From Streptomyces sp. NBC_01275 (GTDB lineage: Bacteria; Actinomycetota; Actinomycetes; Streptomycetales; Streptomycetaceae), in assembly GCF_026340655.1 (NCBI RefSeq), contig NZ_JAPEOZ010000001.1, positions 5,952,001 through 6,016,000 of the forward strand: DNA of 64,000 nt, given 5' to 3'. A program made the position numbers and the translations under genes. The notes beneath the pieces are model-generated. The model did no database searches. It saw nothing but the letters and a program-made list of their open reading frames with translations, and was not told the origin of the DNA. Of the stretch, positions 41,140 to 50,107 are shown piece after piece (position 1 is the first letter of the stretch; every line of letters begins with the position of its first letter).

Positions 41140-42557
41140 AGAGCACGACGACGACCGGGCCGACGGCGACGGATTCCGGGGCTGCCTCGGGGAGCGCCTC
41201 CGCGACGGGCTCTGCGGGCGCCTCTGCGGCAGGCTTTACGGCGGACCCCACGACGGCCTCCGCGACGCGTCCTGCGGCGGCTTCCACGACGGCCTCCGCG
41301 ACGGGCTCTGCGGCGGATCCCTCGGCCTCGACGGACCTCTCGGCCGAATCCCCAGCTGAGCCGCCGACCGCCGCCTTCCCGGCCGGACCCGCCACGGGCG
41401 ACGACCCCTCGCCGGAGCGGTTGCGGCGGTGGCGGCTGGTGCTGGGTGGGGATGCGGCGGACGGCACCGGACATGGGCTCTCCGGGCGGGACGCCGCGAT
41501 GGACGGGGCGCTCGGGGCGCTCTACGGGAAGGGGGACAAGGAGGGCAGGCCACGGGCGGGGCACGAGCGCTCGGCGGGGCTCGGTGCGTCGGCGCCGGCC
41601 GTGGCGCGTTGGCTCGGGGACATTCGGACGTACTTCCCCTCCTCCGTCGTCCAGGTCATGCAGCGCGACGCCATCGACCGGCTCGGGCTGTCCGCGCTGC
41701 TGCTCGAGCCGGAGATGTTGGAGGCGGTCGAGGCCGACGTACACCTCGTCGGCACGCTGCTCTCCCTCAACAAGGCGATGCCGGACACGGTGAAGGAGAC
41801 GGCGCGGGCCGTCGTGCGCAAGGTCGTCGAGGACCTGGAGAAGCGGCTCGCCACCCGCACCCGGGCCGCCCTCACCGGCGCCCTCGACCGCAGCGCGCGT
41901 ATCGCCCGGCCGCGCCACCACGACATCGACTGGAACCGCACGATCGCCGCCAACCTCAAGCACTACCTCCCCGAGTACGGGACGGTCGTGCCGGAGCGGC
42001 TCGTCGGGTACGGGCGCGCGTCGCGGTCCGTGAAGAAGGAGGTGATCCTCTGTGTCGACCAGTCCGGTTCGATGGCGGCGTCGGTGGTCTACGCGTCGGT
42101 GTTCGGCGCGGTGCTGGCGTCGATGCGGTCGATCAGCACCCGGCTGGTCGTCTTCGACACGGCGGTCGTCGATCTCACCGGCCAGCTCGACGACCCCGTC
42201 GACGTCCTCTTCGGCACCCAGCTCGGGGGCGGCACCGACATCAACCGGGCGCTCGCGTACTGCCAGGCCCGGATCACCCGACCGGCGGAGACGGTGGTGG
42301 TGCTCATCAGCGACCTGTACGAGGGCGGCATACGGCAGGAGATGCTGAAGCGGGTCGCGGCCATGAAGGCGTCGGGGGTGCAGTTCGTCGCGCTGCTCGC
42401 GCTGTCGGACGAGGGCGCTCCGGCCTACGACCGGGAACATGCGGCCGCGCTCGCCGCGCTGGGCGCACCGGCGTTCGCCTGCACCCCCGAGCTGTTTCCG
42501 GAGGTGATGGCGGCGGCGATCGAGAAACGGCAGCTGCCCGTGCCGGACACCGGGTGA
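41136..42557 (+). CDS. VWA-domain protein, partner of MoxR
   Basis: Protein of 473 aa with a C-terminal von Willebrand factor A domain (about 303-465). The metal site MIDAS is complete: DQSGS (308-312), a Thr in GGGTDINRAL, and the Asp in VVLISDLYEGG. The N-terminal 90 residues are low-complexity Ala/Ser/Thr made of repeated short units; the middle (about 95-290) is helical. VWA proteins next to MoxR act as the substrate or metal-binding partner of the AAA+ ring. ATG at 41136 overlaps the DUF5682 stop (ATGA). Last gene of the rightward arm; 24-bp repeats begin at its stop. Confidence 0.92.
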   Translation: MKSTTTTGPTATDSGAASGSASATGSAGASAAGFTADPTTASATRPAAASTTASATGSAADPSASTDLSAESPAEPPTAAFPAGPATGDDPSPERLRRWRLVLGGDAADGTGHGLSGRDAAMDGALGALYGKGDKEGRPRAGHERSAGLGASAPAVARWLGDIRTYFPSSVVQVMQRDAIDRLGLSALLLEPEMLEAVEADVHLVGTLLSLNKAMPDTVKETARAVVRKVVEDLEKRLATRTRAALTGALDRSARIARPRHHDIDWNRTIAANLKHYLPEYGTVVPERLVGYGRASRSVKKEVILCVDQSGSMAASVVYASVFGAVLASMRSISTRLVVFDTAVVDLTGQLDDPVDVLFGTQLGGGTDINRALAYCQARITRPAETVVVLISDLYEGGIRQEMLKRVAAMKASGVQFVALLALSDEGAPAYDREHAAALAALGAPAFACTPELFPEVMAAAIEKRQLPVPDTG

Positions 42558-42632
42558 CCCGCCGTGCGACGCACCAGGTGACCCGCCGTGCGACGCACCG
42601 GGTGACCTGTCGTGCGACACGCCGTACGACAC
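42549..42632. repeat. 24-bp direct repeats at the end of the VWA gene
   Basis: Units 42549-42572, 42573-42596 and 42597-42620, then half-units of 12 bp (42621-42632). Core GGTGACCCGCCGTGCGACGC. The first unit starts inside the VWA stop region. The rest is 3' untranslated. Confidence 0.85.
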
Positions 42633-42990
42633 GCCGTGCAACGCGGTGCCGAGACGGGTGCCCGTCGGCAATCCGGAATCTCATCCGGAACCTCATAGTG
42701 ATCGCGGCCCGGACGGTCCCCAACCCCTTGAGGCCCTCCCCGCCCGGCCCCCGGCGCCTCACACGCGGCACGCCGTGCCAGTGAGCGCGACATCATGTGA
42801 CAGGTATCACCGCTCAGGTGTGACCCTCGATTTAGGGGCCTCCTGCAAGCAGCGATAACCTGCGAGACGGACATGCCGCGCGCTCGGACACCGTGTGCGC
42901 CTCCCTTGTGACAGACGGCGGACGTCACGTTGCCCTTCGCGGCACGCCCACGCATCCAACGAACCGCGAGATCACTGAGGACGGAAGCGC
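42633..42990. other. sucC upstream region
   Basis: About 360 bp after the repeats with no gene I can support. GATAAC at 42854-42859 (in CGATAACCTGCGAG) could be a -10 element for sucC, but no convincing -35 is placed before it. The remainder to the GTG at 42991 would be a leader of about 125 nt. Confidence 0.4.
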
Positions 42991-44169
42991 GTGGACCTGT
43001 TCGAGTACCAGGCGAGGGACCTCTTCGCCAAGCACGATGTACCGGTGCTGGCCGGTGAAGTCATCGACACGCCTGAGGCGGCCCGCGCAGCCACCGAGCG
43101 TCTCGGCGGCAAGTCCGTCGTCAAGGCCCAGGTGAAGGTAGGCGGCCGTGGCAAGGCCGGTGGCGTGAAGCTTGCCGCCACGCCGGACGAGGCCGTCGCC
43201 CGCGCGACGGACATCCTCGGCATGGACATCAAGGGCCACACGGTCCACAAGGTGATGATCGCCGAGACGGCCCCGGAGATCCTGGAGGAGTACTACGTCT
43301 CCTTCCTCCTCGACCGCGCCAACCGCACCTTCCTCTCCATCGCGTCCGTCGAGGGCGGCATGGAGATCGAGGAGGTGGCGGTCGAGCGCCCCGAGGCCGT
43401 CGCCAAGACGCCGATCGACGCCAACGAGGGAGTGACCCCGGAGAAGGCCCGCGAGATCGTCGCGGCCGCGAATTTCCCGGCCGAGGTCGCCGACAAGGTC
43501 GCGAACGTCCTGGTCACCCTGTGGAAGACCTTCGTCGCCGAGGACGCGCTCCTCGTCGAGGTCAACCCGCTGGCCAAGGTCGCCTCCGGTGACGTCATCG
43601 CCCTCGACGGCAAGGTCTCCCTCGACGAGAACGCCGAGTTCCGTCAGCCGGAGCACGACGCCCTCCAGGACAAGGACTCGGCGAACCCGCTCGAGGCCGC
43701 GGCCAAGGAGAAGAACCTCAACTACGTCAAGCTCGACGGCGAGGTCGGCATCATCGGCAACGGCGCGGGTCTCGTCATGAGCACCCTGGACGTCGTCGCG
43801 TACGCCGGTGAGGCGCACGGTGGGGTCAAGCCCGCCAACTTCCTCGACATCGGCGGCGGCGCGTCCGCGGCCGTGATGGCGAACGGCCTGGAGATCATCC
43901 TCGGCGACCCGGACGTCAAGTCCGTCTTCGTCAACGTCTTCGGCGGCATCACCGCGTGCGACGAGGTCGCCAACGGCATCGTCCAGGCGCTGCAGCTGCT
44001 CGCGGACAAGGGCGAGGAAGTCACCAAGCCGCTGGTCGTCCGTCTCGACGGCAACAACGCCGAGCTGGGTCGCAAGATCCTCTCCGACGCCAACCACCCG
44101 CTGGTCCAGCGCGTGGACACCATGGACGGCGCGGCCGACAAGGCCGCCGAGCTCGCGGCTGCGAAGTAA
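42991..44169 (+). CDS. sucC: Succinyl-CoA synthetase beta subunit
   Basis: ADP-forming succinyl-CoA ligase beta subunit, 392 aa, of the TCA cycle (succinyl-CoA + ADP/GDP + Pi to succinate + CoA + NTP). N-terminal ATP-grasp domain begins [22 protein letters not shown], with [18 protein letters not shown] as nucleotide-binding segment and EVNPLAKV; the C-terminal flavodoxin-like domain contains [10 protein letters not shown] and NVFGGI. Full length. GTG at 42991 preceded by GGACGGAAG. 21-bp gap to sucD, so they form an operon. Confidence 0.97.
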   Translation: MDLFEYQARDLFAKHDVPVLAGEVIDTPEAARAATERLGGKSVVKAQVKVGGRGKAGGVKLAATPDEAVARATDILGMDIKGHTVHKVMIAETAPEILEEYYVSFLLDRANRTFLSIASVEGGMEIEEVAVERPEAVAKTPIDANEGVTPEKAREIVAAANFPAEVADKVANVLVTLWKTFVAEDALLVEVNPLAKVASGDVIALDGKVSLDENAEFRQPEHDALQDKDSANPLEAAAKEKNLNYVKLDGEVGIIGNGAGLVMSTLDVVAYAGEAHGGVKPANFLDIGGGASAAVMANGLEIILGDPDVKSVFVNVFGGITACDEVANGIVQALQLLADKGEEVTKPLVVRLDGNNAELGRKILSDANHPLVQRVDTMDGAADKAAELAAAK

Positions 44170-44190
44170 GGGAAGAGGGACAGAACAGCC

Positions 44191-45078
44191 ATGGCTATCT
44201 TCCTGAACAAGGACAGCAAGATCATCGTCCAGGGCATGACCGGTGCCACGGGCATGAAGCACACCAAGCTCATGCTGGCGGACGGCTCCAACATCGTCGG
44301 TGGCGTGAACCCGCGCAAGGCGGGCACCTCCGTCGACATCGACGGCACCGAGATCCCGGTCTTCGGCACGGTCGCCGAGGCGATCGAGAAGACGGGCGCG
44401 AACGTGTCCGTCCTCTTCGTGCCGCCGGCCTTCGCCAAGGCCGCCGTCGTCGAGGCGATCGACGCGGAGATCCCGCTCGCGGTCGTCATCACCGAGGGCA
44501 TCGCCGTCCACGACTCGGCCGCGTTCTACGCGTACGCCGGGTCCAAGGGCGACAAGACCCGGATCATCGGCCCGAACTGCCCCGGTCTCATCACCCCGGG
44601 TCAGTCGAACGCCGGCATCATCCCGGGCGACATCACCAAGCCGGGCCGCATCGGCCTGGTCTCGAAGTCCGGCACGCTGACGTACCAGATGATGTACGAG
44701 CTGCGGGACATCGGCTTCTCGTCCGCCGTCGGCATCGGTGGCGACCCGATCATCGGCACCACGCACATCGACGCGCTCGCCGCGTTCGAGGCCGACCCCG
44801 ACACCGACCTGATCGTGATGATCGGTGAGATCGGCGGCGACGCCGAGGAGCGGGCCGCGGCCTTCATCAAGGACAACGTGAAGAAGCCGGTCGTCGGCTA
44901 CGTCGCGGGCTTCACCGCGCCCGAGGGCAAGACCATGGGCCACGCCGGCGCCATCGTCTCCGGCTCCTCCGGCACGGCCGCCGCGAAGAAGGAGGCCCTC
45001 GAGGCCGCCGGCGTCAAGGTCGGCAAGACGCCGACCGAGACGGCGAAGCTGGCCCGCGAGATCCTCGCCGCCGGCTGA
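44191..45078 (+). CDS. sucD: Succinyl-CoA synthetase alpha subunit
   Basis: Alpha subunit of succinyl-CoA synthetase, 295 aa. CoA-binding Rossmann domain with [13 protein letters not shown] near the N-terminus, the [11 protein letters not shown] block, and the phosphohistidine in [10 protein letters not shown] (H251) that carries phosphate between the subunits. Full length, ending with [12 protein letters not shown]. Preceded by a GGGAAGAGGGA ribosome region and followed by a strong terminator. Confidence 0.97.
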   Translation: MAIFLNKDSKIIVQGMTGATGMKHTKLMLADGSNIVGGVNPRKAGTSVDIDGTEIPVFGTVAEAIEKTGANVSVLFVPPAFAKAAVVEAIDAEIPLAVVITEGIAVHDSAAFYAYAGSKGDKTRIIGPNCPGLITPGQSNAGIIPGDITKPGRIGLVSKSGTLTYQMMYELRDIGFSSAVGIGGDPIIGTTHIDALAAFEADPDTDLIVMIGEIGGDAEERAAAFIKDNVKKPVVGYVAGFTAPEGKTMGHAGAIVSGSSGTAAAKKEALEAAGVKVGKTPTETAKLAREILAAG

Positions 45079-45131
45079 GGCCGAGCCGACGCCGGGCGTA
45101 CCGCCTGACGGAAGCTCGACGGAATTCTGAC

Positions 45132-45172
45132 GGAAGGGCCCGCACCCTCGAACAAGGGGTGCGGGCCCTTCC
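45132..45172 (+). terminator. sucCD terminator
   Basis: 16-bp perfect stem (45132-45147 with 45157-45172), 9-nt loop, 53 nt after the sucD stop. The leftward XRE-sigma gene ends at 45270, so it may act both ways. Confidence 0.85.
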
Positions 45173-45210
45173 GCATGCCCACCCCGCCCCACGTCACCCC
45201 ACCCCACCCC

Positions 45211-45255
45211 ACATCACCCACATCACCCACATCACCCACATCACCCACATCACCC
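45211..45255. repeat. 9-bp tandem repeat ACATCACCC, five copies
   Basis: Five consecutive units (45211-45255) flanked by CACCCCACCCC-type degenerate copies, between the sucCD terminator and the stop of the leftward gene. On the minus strand it reads as GGGTGATGT, in the 3' untranslated part of that gene. Confidence 0.9.
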
Positions 45256-45269
45256 CACCCCACCTCGCG

Positions 45270-46400
45270 TCACCTCAGCTCCGGAACCAGCCGTTCCGGC
45301 CCATGGGCCGTTTCCGAACGCAACTTCGCCCGCAGGGCCAGTTCCGCGTCCGACAGTGCGCCCGGGGCCGCCCGCGGCGGAACCCCTTGCACCGCCTCGC
45401 CCGGCGGGACCGGAGGCTCGTACTGGGTGGGGGCCGTGTGCAGGGTGAGCGCGGTCGCGCCGATGATCGCGACCGTGAACGCGATCGCCGCCCGGGTCCA
45501 GAATCGGGCCCGCTGCTCGCTGCCCGTCCGCACGATCGTCGGCTTGGCCGCGCGCAGCCGCTCCGCCGACGCCACCTCCGCCAGCCGCCGGCGCAGCGCG
45601 GCGGGGTTCGCCAGCTCGGGCAGGCGCGCGGCGATCGCCCGGCGCGCGTGCAGCAGCCGGTTCGCCGCCGCGGGCGTGCTCGCCTCCGTCTCCGCCGCGG
45701 TCTCCGGCAGACCGAGACCGACCCCGTCGTACAGCAGCAGAGTGCGACGGTAGGGCGGCGGGAGCGTCAGGAGTACGTCCAGCAGCGCGCGGCCGAAGGC
45801 GTCGGCCGGCGGTGGTTCGGGGTGGCGGAAACGGGGGCGGAACCGGTGCCAGGGGGAGAGCGCGTACTCGTACGCCGTCGCCCGCATCCAGCCCGCCGGG
45901 TCGCGGTCGACGGCTACCTCGGGCCAGCGCTGCCACGCGATGTGGAAGGCCCGCTCGACCGACTCGCGCGCGAGTTCGCGACGGCCGCAGAGGAGGTAGG
46001 TCTGGCGTACGAGGGCGGGGGCGCAGAAGGCGTAGAGGGCGTCGAAGGCTTGAGCGGGGGTCGGCGAGGTTGCGGCGGAAGGGGGTTCGGCGGCTCCTGG
46101 CTCAGCCTCGATCGCCGCTCCCGCTGTCGCGGCCACCGCTTCCGCCTCGACCGCCGCCACGTATCTGTCCGGCATCTGAGTGACCGTCGGTTCGGCCGTC
46201 TGCGTCACCGAGGTCAGCAGTTTCGCGTACGCCTCCCGCTTGCGGCCGCGGGGTGTCGTGCGGCCGGTCTCCCACGAGCGCACCGTCGCCCGGGTGACGC
46301 CCACCCGTACGGCGATCTGATCCTGCGTCAACGCGCCTGTCTCGCGCAGGCGTCGGCGTTCCTCGGGCGGAGGGAGCGGGGTGGCGGGGCTCTGTGTCAC
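45270..46400 (-). CDS. XRE-type HTH fused to sigma-70-like domains and a membrane helix
   Basis: Protein of 376 aa combining three parts. Residues 12-62: an XRE-type helix-turn-helix (ETGALTQDQIAVRVGVTRATVRSWETG). Residues about 115-260: sequence like ECF sigma regions 2 (AFDALYAFCAPALVRQTYLLCG..FHIAWQRWPEV) and 4 (LLDVLLTLPPPYRRTLLLYDGVGLGLPETAAETEAS). Residues about 303-320: one membrane helix, then a 55-aa tail. So it looks like a membrane-tethered, sigma-factor-derived regulator with a second DNA-binding domain. GTG at 46400 has GGAGGGG six bases upstream. Divergent from the DUF6350 gene with a 96-bp gap. Whether it still binds core RNA polymerase is open. Confidence 0.82.
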   Translation of the reverse strand: MTQSPATPLPPPEERRRLRETGALTQDQIAVRVGVTRATVRSWETGRTTPRGRKREAYAKLLTSVTQTAEPTVTQMPDRYVAAVEAEAVAATAGAAIEAEPGAAEPPSAATSPTPAQAFDALYAFCAPALVRQTYLLCGRRELARESVERAFHIAWQRWPEVAVDRDPAGWMRATAYEYALSPWHRFRPRFRHPEPPPADAFGRALLDVLLTLPPPYRRTLLLYDGVGLGLPETAAETEASTPAAANRLLHARRAIAARLPELANPAALRRRLAEVASAERLRAAKPTIVRTGSEQRARFWTRAAIAFTVAIIGATALTLHTAPTQYEPPVPPGEAVQGVPPRAAPGALSDAELALRAKLRSETAHGPERLVPELR

Positions 46401-46496
46401 AGGGCGCCCCTCCGTACGAAAAAGTACATAACCGTATATTGAGCGACACAGCGGAAGTTCGCCTGTTACGACGGGAAAGCGCGTGTCGTTGGGAGC

Positions 46497-48281
46497 ATGA
46501 CGGTCGTGATCCAGATGACCGTTCGTCGACTGTCGTTGTCGCCCCTGCTCGGCCGGATCCGCGACCGATCGCCCGGACTGGCCGCCGCCGTTGCGGGCGG
46601 CGCGCTGGCGGCCGGGCTGGGGCTCGGTTCGTTCGCCGCGCTCGTGATGATGCTGTGGATCAGTTCGCCGTATCCCGACAGCGGGCCGGGCGGGGCACTG
46701 CACGTCGCCGCCGGGCTGTGGCTGCTCGCGCACGGCGCGGAACTGGTGCGCACCGACACGCTGTCCGGGGTGTCGGCGCCGGTCGGCGTCACGCCGTTGC
46801 TGCTGTTCGTGCTGCCGGTATGGCTGGTGCACCGGGCGGCGCGGGACGCGATGGCCGAGGGCGACGACGACGGCGACGACGGCGACCCGGGCGACCACGG
46901 CGGGGTGCAGGTGAGCGCCCCTACCGCCTGGGCGGGTGTCGTGCTCGGGTATCTCGCCGTGGGCTCGGGCGCCGCGCTCTACGCGGCCGGCGGGGTGCTG
47001 CGCCCCTCGTGGGCGTGGACGGGCGTGTGCGTGCCGGCGGTCGCCGTGCTCGCGGCGGGCGCGGGGGTGTGGACGGCGTGCGGTCGGCCTCGCGGGCCGG
47101 TGGCGGCGGACGGGGCGCTGCCTCGCCGGATGCGGCGGATTCTGTTCGGAGACCTCGGGGATCTCGGGGGCGGGGTCGGGGACGACGGGCGGGACTGGCT
47201 CGGCACCGCGCTGCGGGCCGCGGGGGCCGGGGCCGCGGTGCTCGTCGGGGGCGGGGCGCTGCTGGTCGCCGTGTCGTCGGTGTGGCACTCGGACATCGCC
47301 CGCGGGGCGTTTCTCCAGCTGACGGAGGGCTGGTCGGGGCGGTTCGCGGTGCTGCTGCTGTGCGTGGCGCTGGTGCCCAACGCGGCGGTGTGGGGCGCGG
47401 CGTATGCGCTGGGGCCCGGGTACGTCCTCGGGTCCGGGCATGTGGTCGCGCCGCTGTCCTCCGATCCCGCGCCGCTGCTGCCGCCGTTTCCGCTGCTGGC
47501 GGCGGTGCCGGAGCCGGGGGCGGGGACCTGGGTGAACTGGGCGGCTGGGACGGTGCCGGTGCTGGCCGGTGTGACGGTGGGGGTGTTCGTGGCACGGGCG
47601 GCCGGTGGGGGCGTGGAGGGGGCCGGGTGGTCGCGGCGGAGGACCGCCGGGGGTGCGGTGGTGGCCGGCGCGGTGTGTGGGGTGGTGCTCGGAGGGCTCG
47701 CGGTGTTGGCGGGCGGGCCGCTGGGGGTGGGGGCGCTGGCGCGGTTCGGGCCGGTGTGGTGGCAGGTGGGGGGCGCGGTGACCGCGTGGGTCGTGGGGGT
47801 GGGGGTGCCGGTGGCCGTCTGGGCGCGGGGATGGCGGTCGCGGCGGCGGGGGCCGGTGGGGCCGGTGGGTTTCTGGCGACGGGAGGCCGCTGTGGTGGCT
47901 GCGGTGGCGGCGCTGGAAGGTGTGGCGGGGGCGGGGGCGGGGGCGGGGGGTGCGGCGGCGGTGGAGCAGGTCGAGGTGTACGACGACGAGGGCGACGGAT
48001 TCGGGTACGAGCCGTACGACTTTGCCGCCGTTGAGGCGGGGGAGGGGCTCGAGGCGATGGAGGGGCCGGTGTGGCTCGGGGACGCCGCTCGGGAGATTCG
48101 GTGGGCGGCCTTGCGGGAGGTGGGCGAGGAGTTGCCGAGGGAGGGGGAAGGAGACCTGGAAGGCCACGGCCACGGCCAAGGCCCAGGCGAAGGTCAAGGC
48201 CCAGGCCAAGGCGAAGGTCAGCGCCAAGGCCAGCGCCAAGGCCAAGATCAAGGCCAAGATCAAGGCCAAGGCGGGGCGTAG
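46497..48281 (+). CDS. DUF6350 multi-pass membrane protein
   Basis: Integral membrane protein of 594 aa, recognised as the DUF6350 group found in streptomycetes; function unknown. About ten hydrophobic helices, the first [26 protein letters not shown], the last around [13 protein letters not shown]. An acidic stretch ([13 protein letters not shown]) sits in an early loop. The C-terminal 140 residues are soluble: a Tyr/Glu/Asp region, then a tail of Gly-Gln-type repeats ([16 protein letters not shown]..) encoded by short CAAGGC-like DNA repeats. ATG at 46497 follows GGGAG; an in-frame ATG at 46515 is possible. Confidence 0.82.
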   Translation: MTVVIQMTVRRLSLSPLLGRIRDRSPGLAAAVAGGALAAGLGLGSFAALVMMLWISSPYPDSGPGGALHVAAGLWLLAHGAELVRTDTLSGVSAPVGVTPLLLFVLPVWLVHRAARDAMAEGDDDGDDGDPGDHGGVQVSAPTAWAGVVLGYLAVGSGAALYAAGGVLRPSWAWTGVCVPAVAVLAAGAGVWTACGRPRGPVAADGALPRRMRRILFGDLGDLGGGVGDDGRDWLGTALRAAGAGAAVLVGGGALLVAVSSVWHSDIARGAFLQLTEGWSGRFAVLLLCVALVPNAAVWGAAYALGPGYVLGSGHVVAPLSSDPAPLLPPFPLLAAVPEPGAGTWVNWAAGTVPVLAGVTVGVFVARAAGGGVEGAGWSRRRTAGGAVVAGAVCGVVLGGLAVLAGGPLGVGALARFGPVWWQVGGAVTAWVVGVGVPVAVWARGWRSRRRGPVGPVGFWRREAAVVAAVAALEGVAGAGAGAGGAAAVEQVEVYDDEGDGFGYEPYDFAAVEAGEGLEAMEGPVWLGDAAREIRWAALREVGEELPREGEGDLEGHGHGQGPGEGQGPGQGEGQRQGQRQGQDQGQDQGQGGA

Positions 48282-48317
48282 GCCCCGAAGGGCCTCGCCC
48301 TCACGACCTCGACCTGC

Positions 48318-49100
48318 TCAGCTACCCGTCCCCAGGATCCCTCGCAGCTCCTTGGGCAACAGATCGCTGCACGACTGCTTCGCCTCGTTGGTCAGCGCGT
48401 CGTTCGTGCAGGTGTAGTAGTCCTTGTAGACCAGCTGCGCGGTGAAGCCCACGGCGACCAGGGCCAGGGCGAGGGACGCGGTGACCAGGCCGCTGATCGC
48501 GGCGGTGGTCTGCGGGCGGCCGTTCGTCTCGGGGGCTGCCGGGGTGTCGGGGTCGGGGGTGCGGGGCTTGGTGCGCAGGGCGGCGATGCCCCAGTTCAGG
48601 GCGAGCGCGCCGAGCAGCAGGGCCACGTACGGCCAGCCGAAGAGGGCGAAGAAGAAGGCCCACATGCCGCACAGCAGGGCGTAGCGCGCCCGGCGCTGGG
48701 CCGGGTCCGTCGGATCCCAGCGCTTGCCCTGGTCGGGACCGCCGGGACCCTCCGGGCCGTTGCCGTTGCTGTTGCCGCCGCCGGGGCGCTCGCCGAAGCC
48801 GCCGCCGGGCGCACGGCCGGGCTGCTGGTCGCTCCACTGGCTGCCCCAGGGCGTGTAGGGGGAGTGCCCGTTCTCGGGGGACTCCGGGGAGCTGCCGCCG
48901 GCGGGGCGACGAGGCTGCCAGGGGCGGTCGGGCGCGCCCTCAGGGGGCGGGGCGAAGGGGTTGTCGTCCTTGGGGGCGTCGCCGCCCGAGGGGGCCTCGG
49001 GGGGAGACGCTGGGCGCTCCCGCAGCAGCACGGCGCCGCGCTCCCCTCCCTGCGGTGACTGCGGGGGGAGCGTGAGGAGTCGCAGACTGCGGTCCGGCAT
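48318..49100 (-). CDS. Membrane protein with proline/glycine-rich N-terminus
   Basis: Protein of 260 aa. A disordered cytoplasmic N-terminus (about 1-135) is rich in Pro, Gly, Ser and Asn ([30 protein letters not shown]). Two close helices ([36 protein letters not shown]) and one later helix ([25 protein letters not shown]) follow, then a short outside tail with two Cys ([17 protein letters not shown]). This is a common streptomycete layout, similar in style to DUF4190 proteins, without known function. ATG at 49100. Convergent with DUF6350 (36-bp gap). Confidence 0.78.
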   Translation of the reverse strand: MPDRSLRLLTLPPQSPQGGERGAVLLRERPASPPEAPSGGDAPKDDNPFAPPPEGAPDRPWQPRRPAGGSSPESPENGHSPYTPWGSQWSDQQPGRAPGGGFGERPGGGNSNGNGPEGPGGPDQGKRWDPTDPAQRRARYALLCGMWAFFFALFGWPYVALLLGALALNWGIAALRTKPRTPDPDTPAAPETNGRPQTTAAISGLVTASLALALVAVGFTAQLVYKDYYTCTNDALTNEAKQSCSDLLPKELRGILGTGS

Positions 49101-49121
49101 CAAGTGAGCGTCTTCCCCTTG

Positions 49122-49207
49122 GTGATTGCGTCTGGTGATCGCGTCTCGTGAGTACGTCTGGCCGACATGACGACATGAGCTGTCGCTTCATGACGACATG
49201 AGCTGTC
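49122..49207. repeat. Direct repeats upstream of a leftward gene and of purN
   Basis: Three tandem 13-bp units (49122-49134, 49135-49147, 49148-49160; GTGATYGCGTCTS-like), then two copies of CATGACGACATGAGCTGTC (49166-49184, 49189-49207) spaced 23 bp apart. They lie in the divergent region between 48318-49100 and purN. Confidence 0.8.
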
Positions 49208-49477
49208 ACCCGGTGAACGCACCGCACAGCACCCGCGTTCCCGAGCCCGCTCTCCGCAGACGCTACCTTCCGGCCACGCCCCCGTCCCGTGGGGGCCGTC
49301 CGGTGTGCCGGTATCGTTGCGAGCGGTCGACCGCTTCGTAGACTTCCCCGTATCGGGGGGCGCGAAGCATTCGTATGAACGCATGAACCAGAACCGGAAC
49401 CAGCACCAGAACCGGAACTGGCACTCGTACGAAGAAGCCGGCCGTGGCAGAACGCTCCCCCGAGAAAGGGCCCCACC
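49208..49477. other. purN leader and promoter region
   Basis: Contains the purNH promoter candidate (49317-49344) and, downstream of it, a purine-rich leader with repeated CAGAACCGGAAC words (about 49387-49420). No separate gene is called. Confidence 0.5.
49317..49344 (+). promoter_or_regulatory. Candidate purNH promoter with operator in the spacer
   Basis: TTGCGA (49317-49322) and TAGACT (49339-49344) spaced by 16 bp, a good HrdB-type pair. The perfect 14-bp palindrome AGCGGTCGACCGCT (49322-49335) fills the spacer. Predicted start about 49351, giving a leader of about 127 nt. Confidence 0.6.
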
Positions 49478-50107
49478 GTGGCCGCCAAGCCCGTGGCCAA
49501 GCGCCTGGTCGTGCTGGTCTCCGGATCCGGTACGAATCTGCAGGCACTCCTCGACGAGATCGCCGCCGTCGGCGCGCAGACCTACGGCGCCGAGATCGTG
49601 GCCGTGGGCGCGGACCGGGACGGCATCGAGGGGCTCGCCCGTGCCGAGCGCGCCGGGATCCCCACCTTCGTGCGCCGGGTCAAGGACTACGGGACCCGCG
49701 AGGAGTGGGACGCCGCCCTCGCCGAGGCCGTCGCCTCCTACGAGCCGCACCTGGTGGTGTCCGCCGGGTTCATGAAGATCGTGGGGAAGGAGTTCCTGGC
49801 GAGGTACGGCGGGCGGTTCGTCAACACGCATCCCGCCCTGCTCCCCAGTTTCCCGGGCGCCCACGGCGTGCGCGACGCTCTCGCGTACGGCGTGCGGGTC
49901 ACCGGCTGCACCGTCCACTTCGTCGACGACGGCGTCGACACCGGGCCGATCATCGCGCAGGGCGTGGTCGAGGTCCGGGACGAGGACGACGAGAGCGCTC
50001 TGCACGAGCGCATCAAGGAAGTCGAGCGAAGGCTGCTCGTCGAGGTCGTGGGGCGGATCGCCCGTAACGGCCATCGCATTGAGGGACGAAAGGTAGTTAT
50101 CCAGTGA
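49478..50107 (+). CDS. purN: Phosphoribosylglycinamide formyltransferase
   Basis: GAR transformylase, 209 aa: transfers formyl from 10-formyl-THF to GAR, third step of purine synthesis. N-terminal substrate-phosphate loop [10 protein letters not shown], the catalytic Asn-His block [15 protein letters not shown], and the catalytic Asp region VDTGPIIAQ are all present. GTG start at 49478 with GAGAAAGGG upstream. Its stop overlaps the purH start by 4 nt, so translation is coupled. Confidence 0.95.
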   Translation: MAAKPVAKRLVVLVSGSGTNLQALLDEIAAVGAQTYGAEIVAVGADRDGIEGLARAERAGIPTFVRRVKDYGTREEWDAALAEAVASYEPHLVVSAGFMKIVGKEFLARYGGRFVNTHPALLPSFPGAHGVRDALAYGVRVTGCTVHFVDDGVDTGPIIAQGVVEVRDEDDESALHERIKEVERRLLVEVVGRIARNGHRIEGRKVVIQ

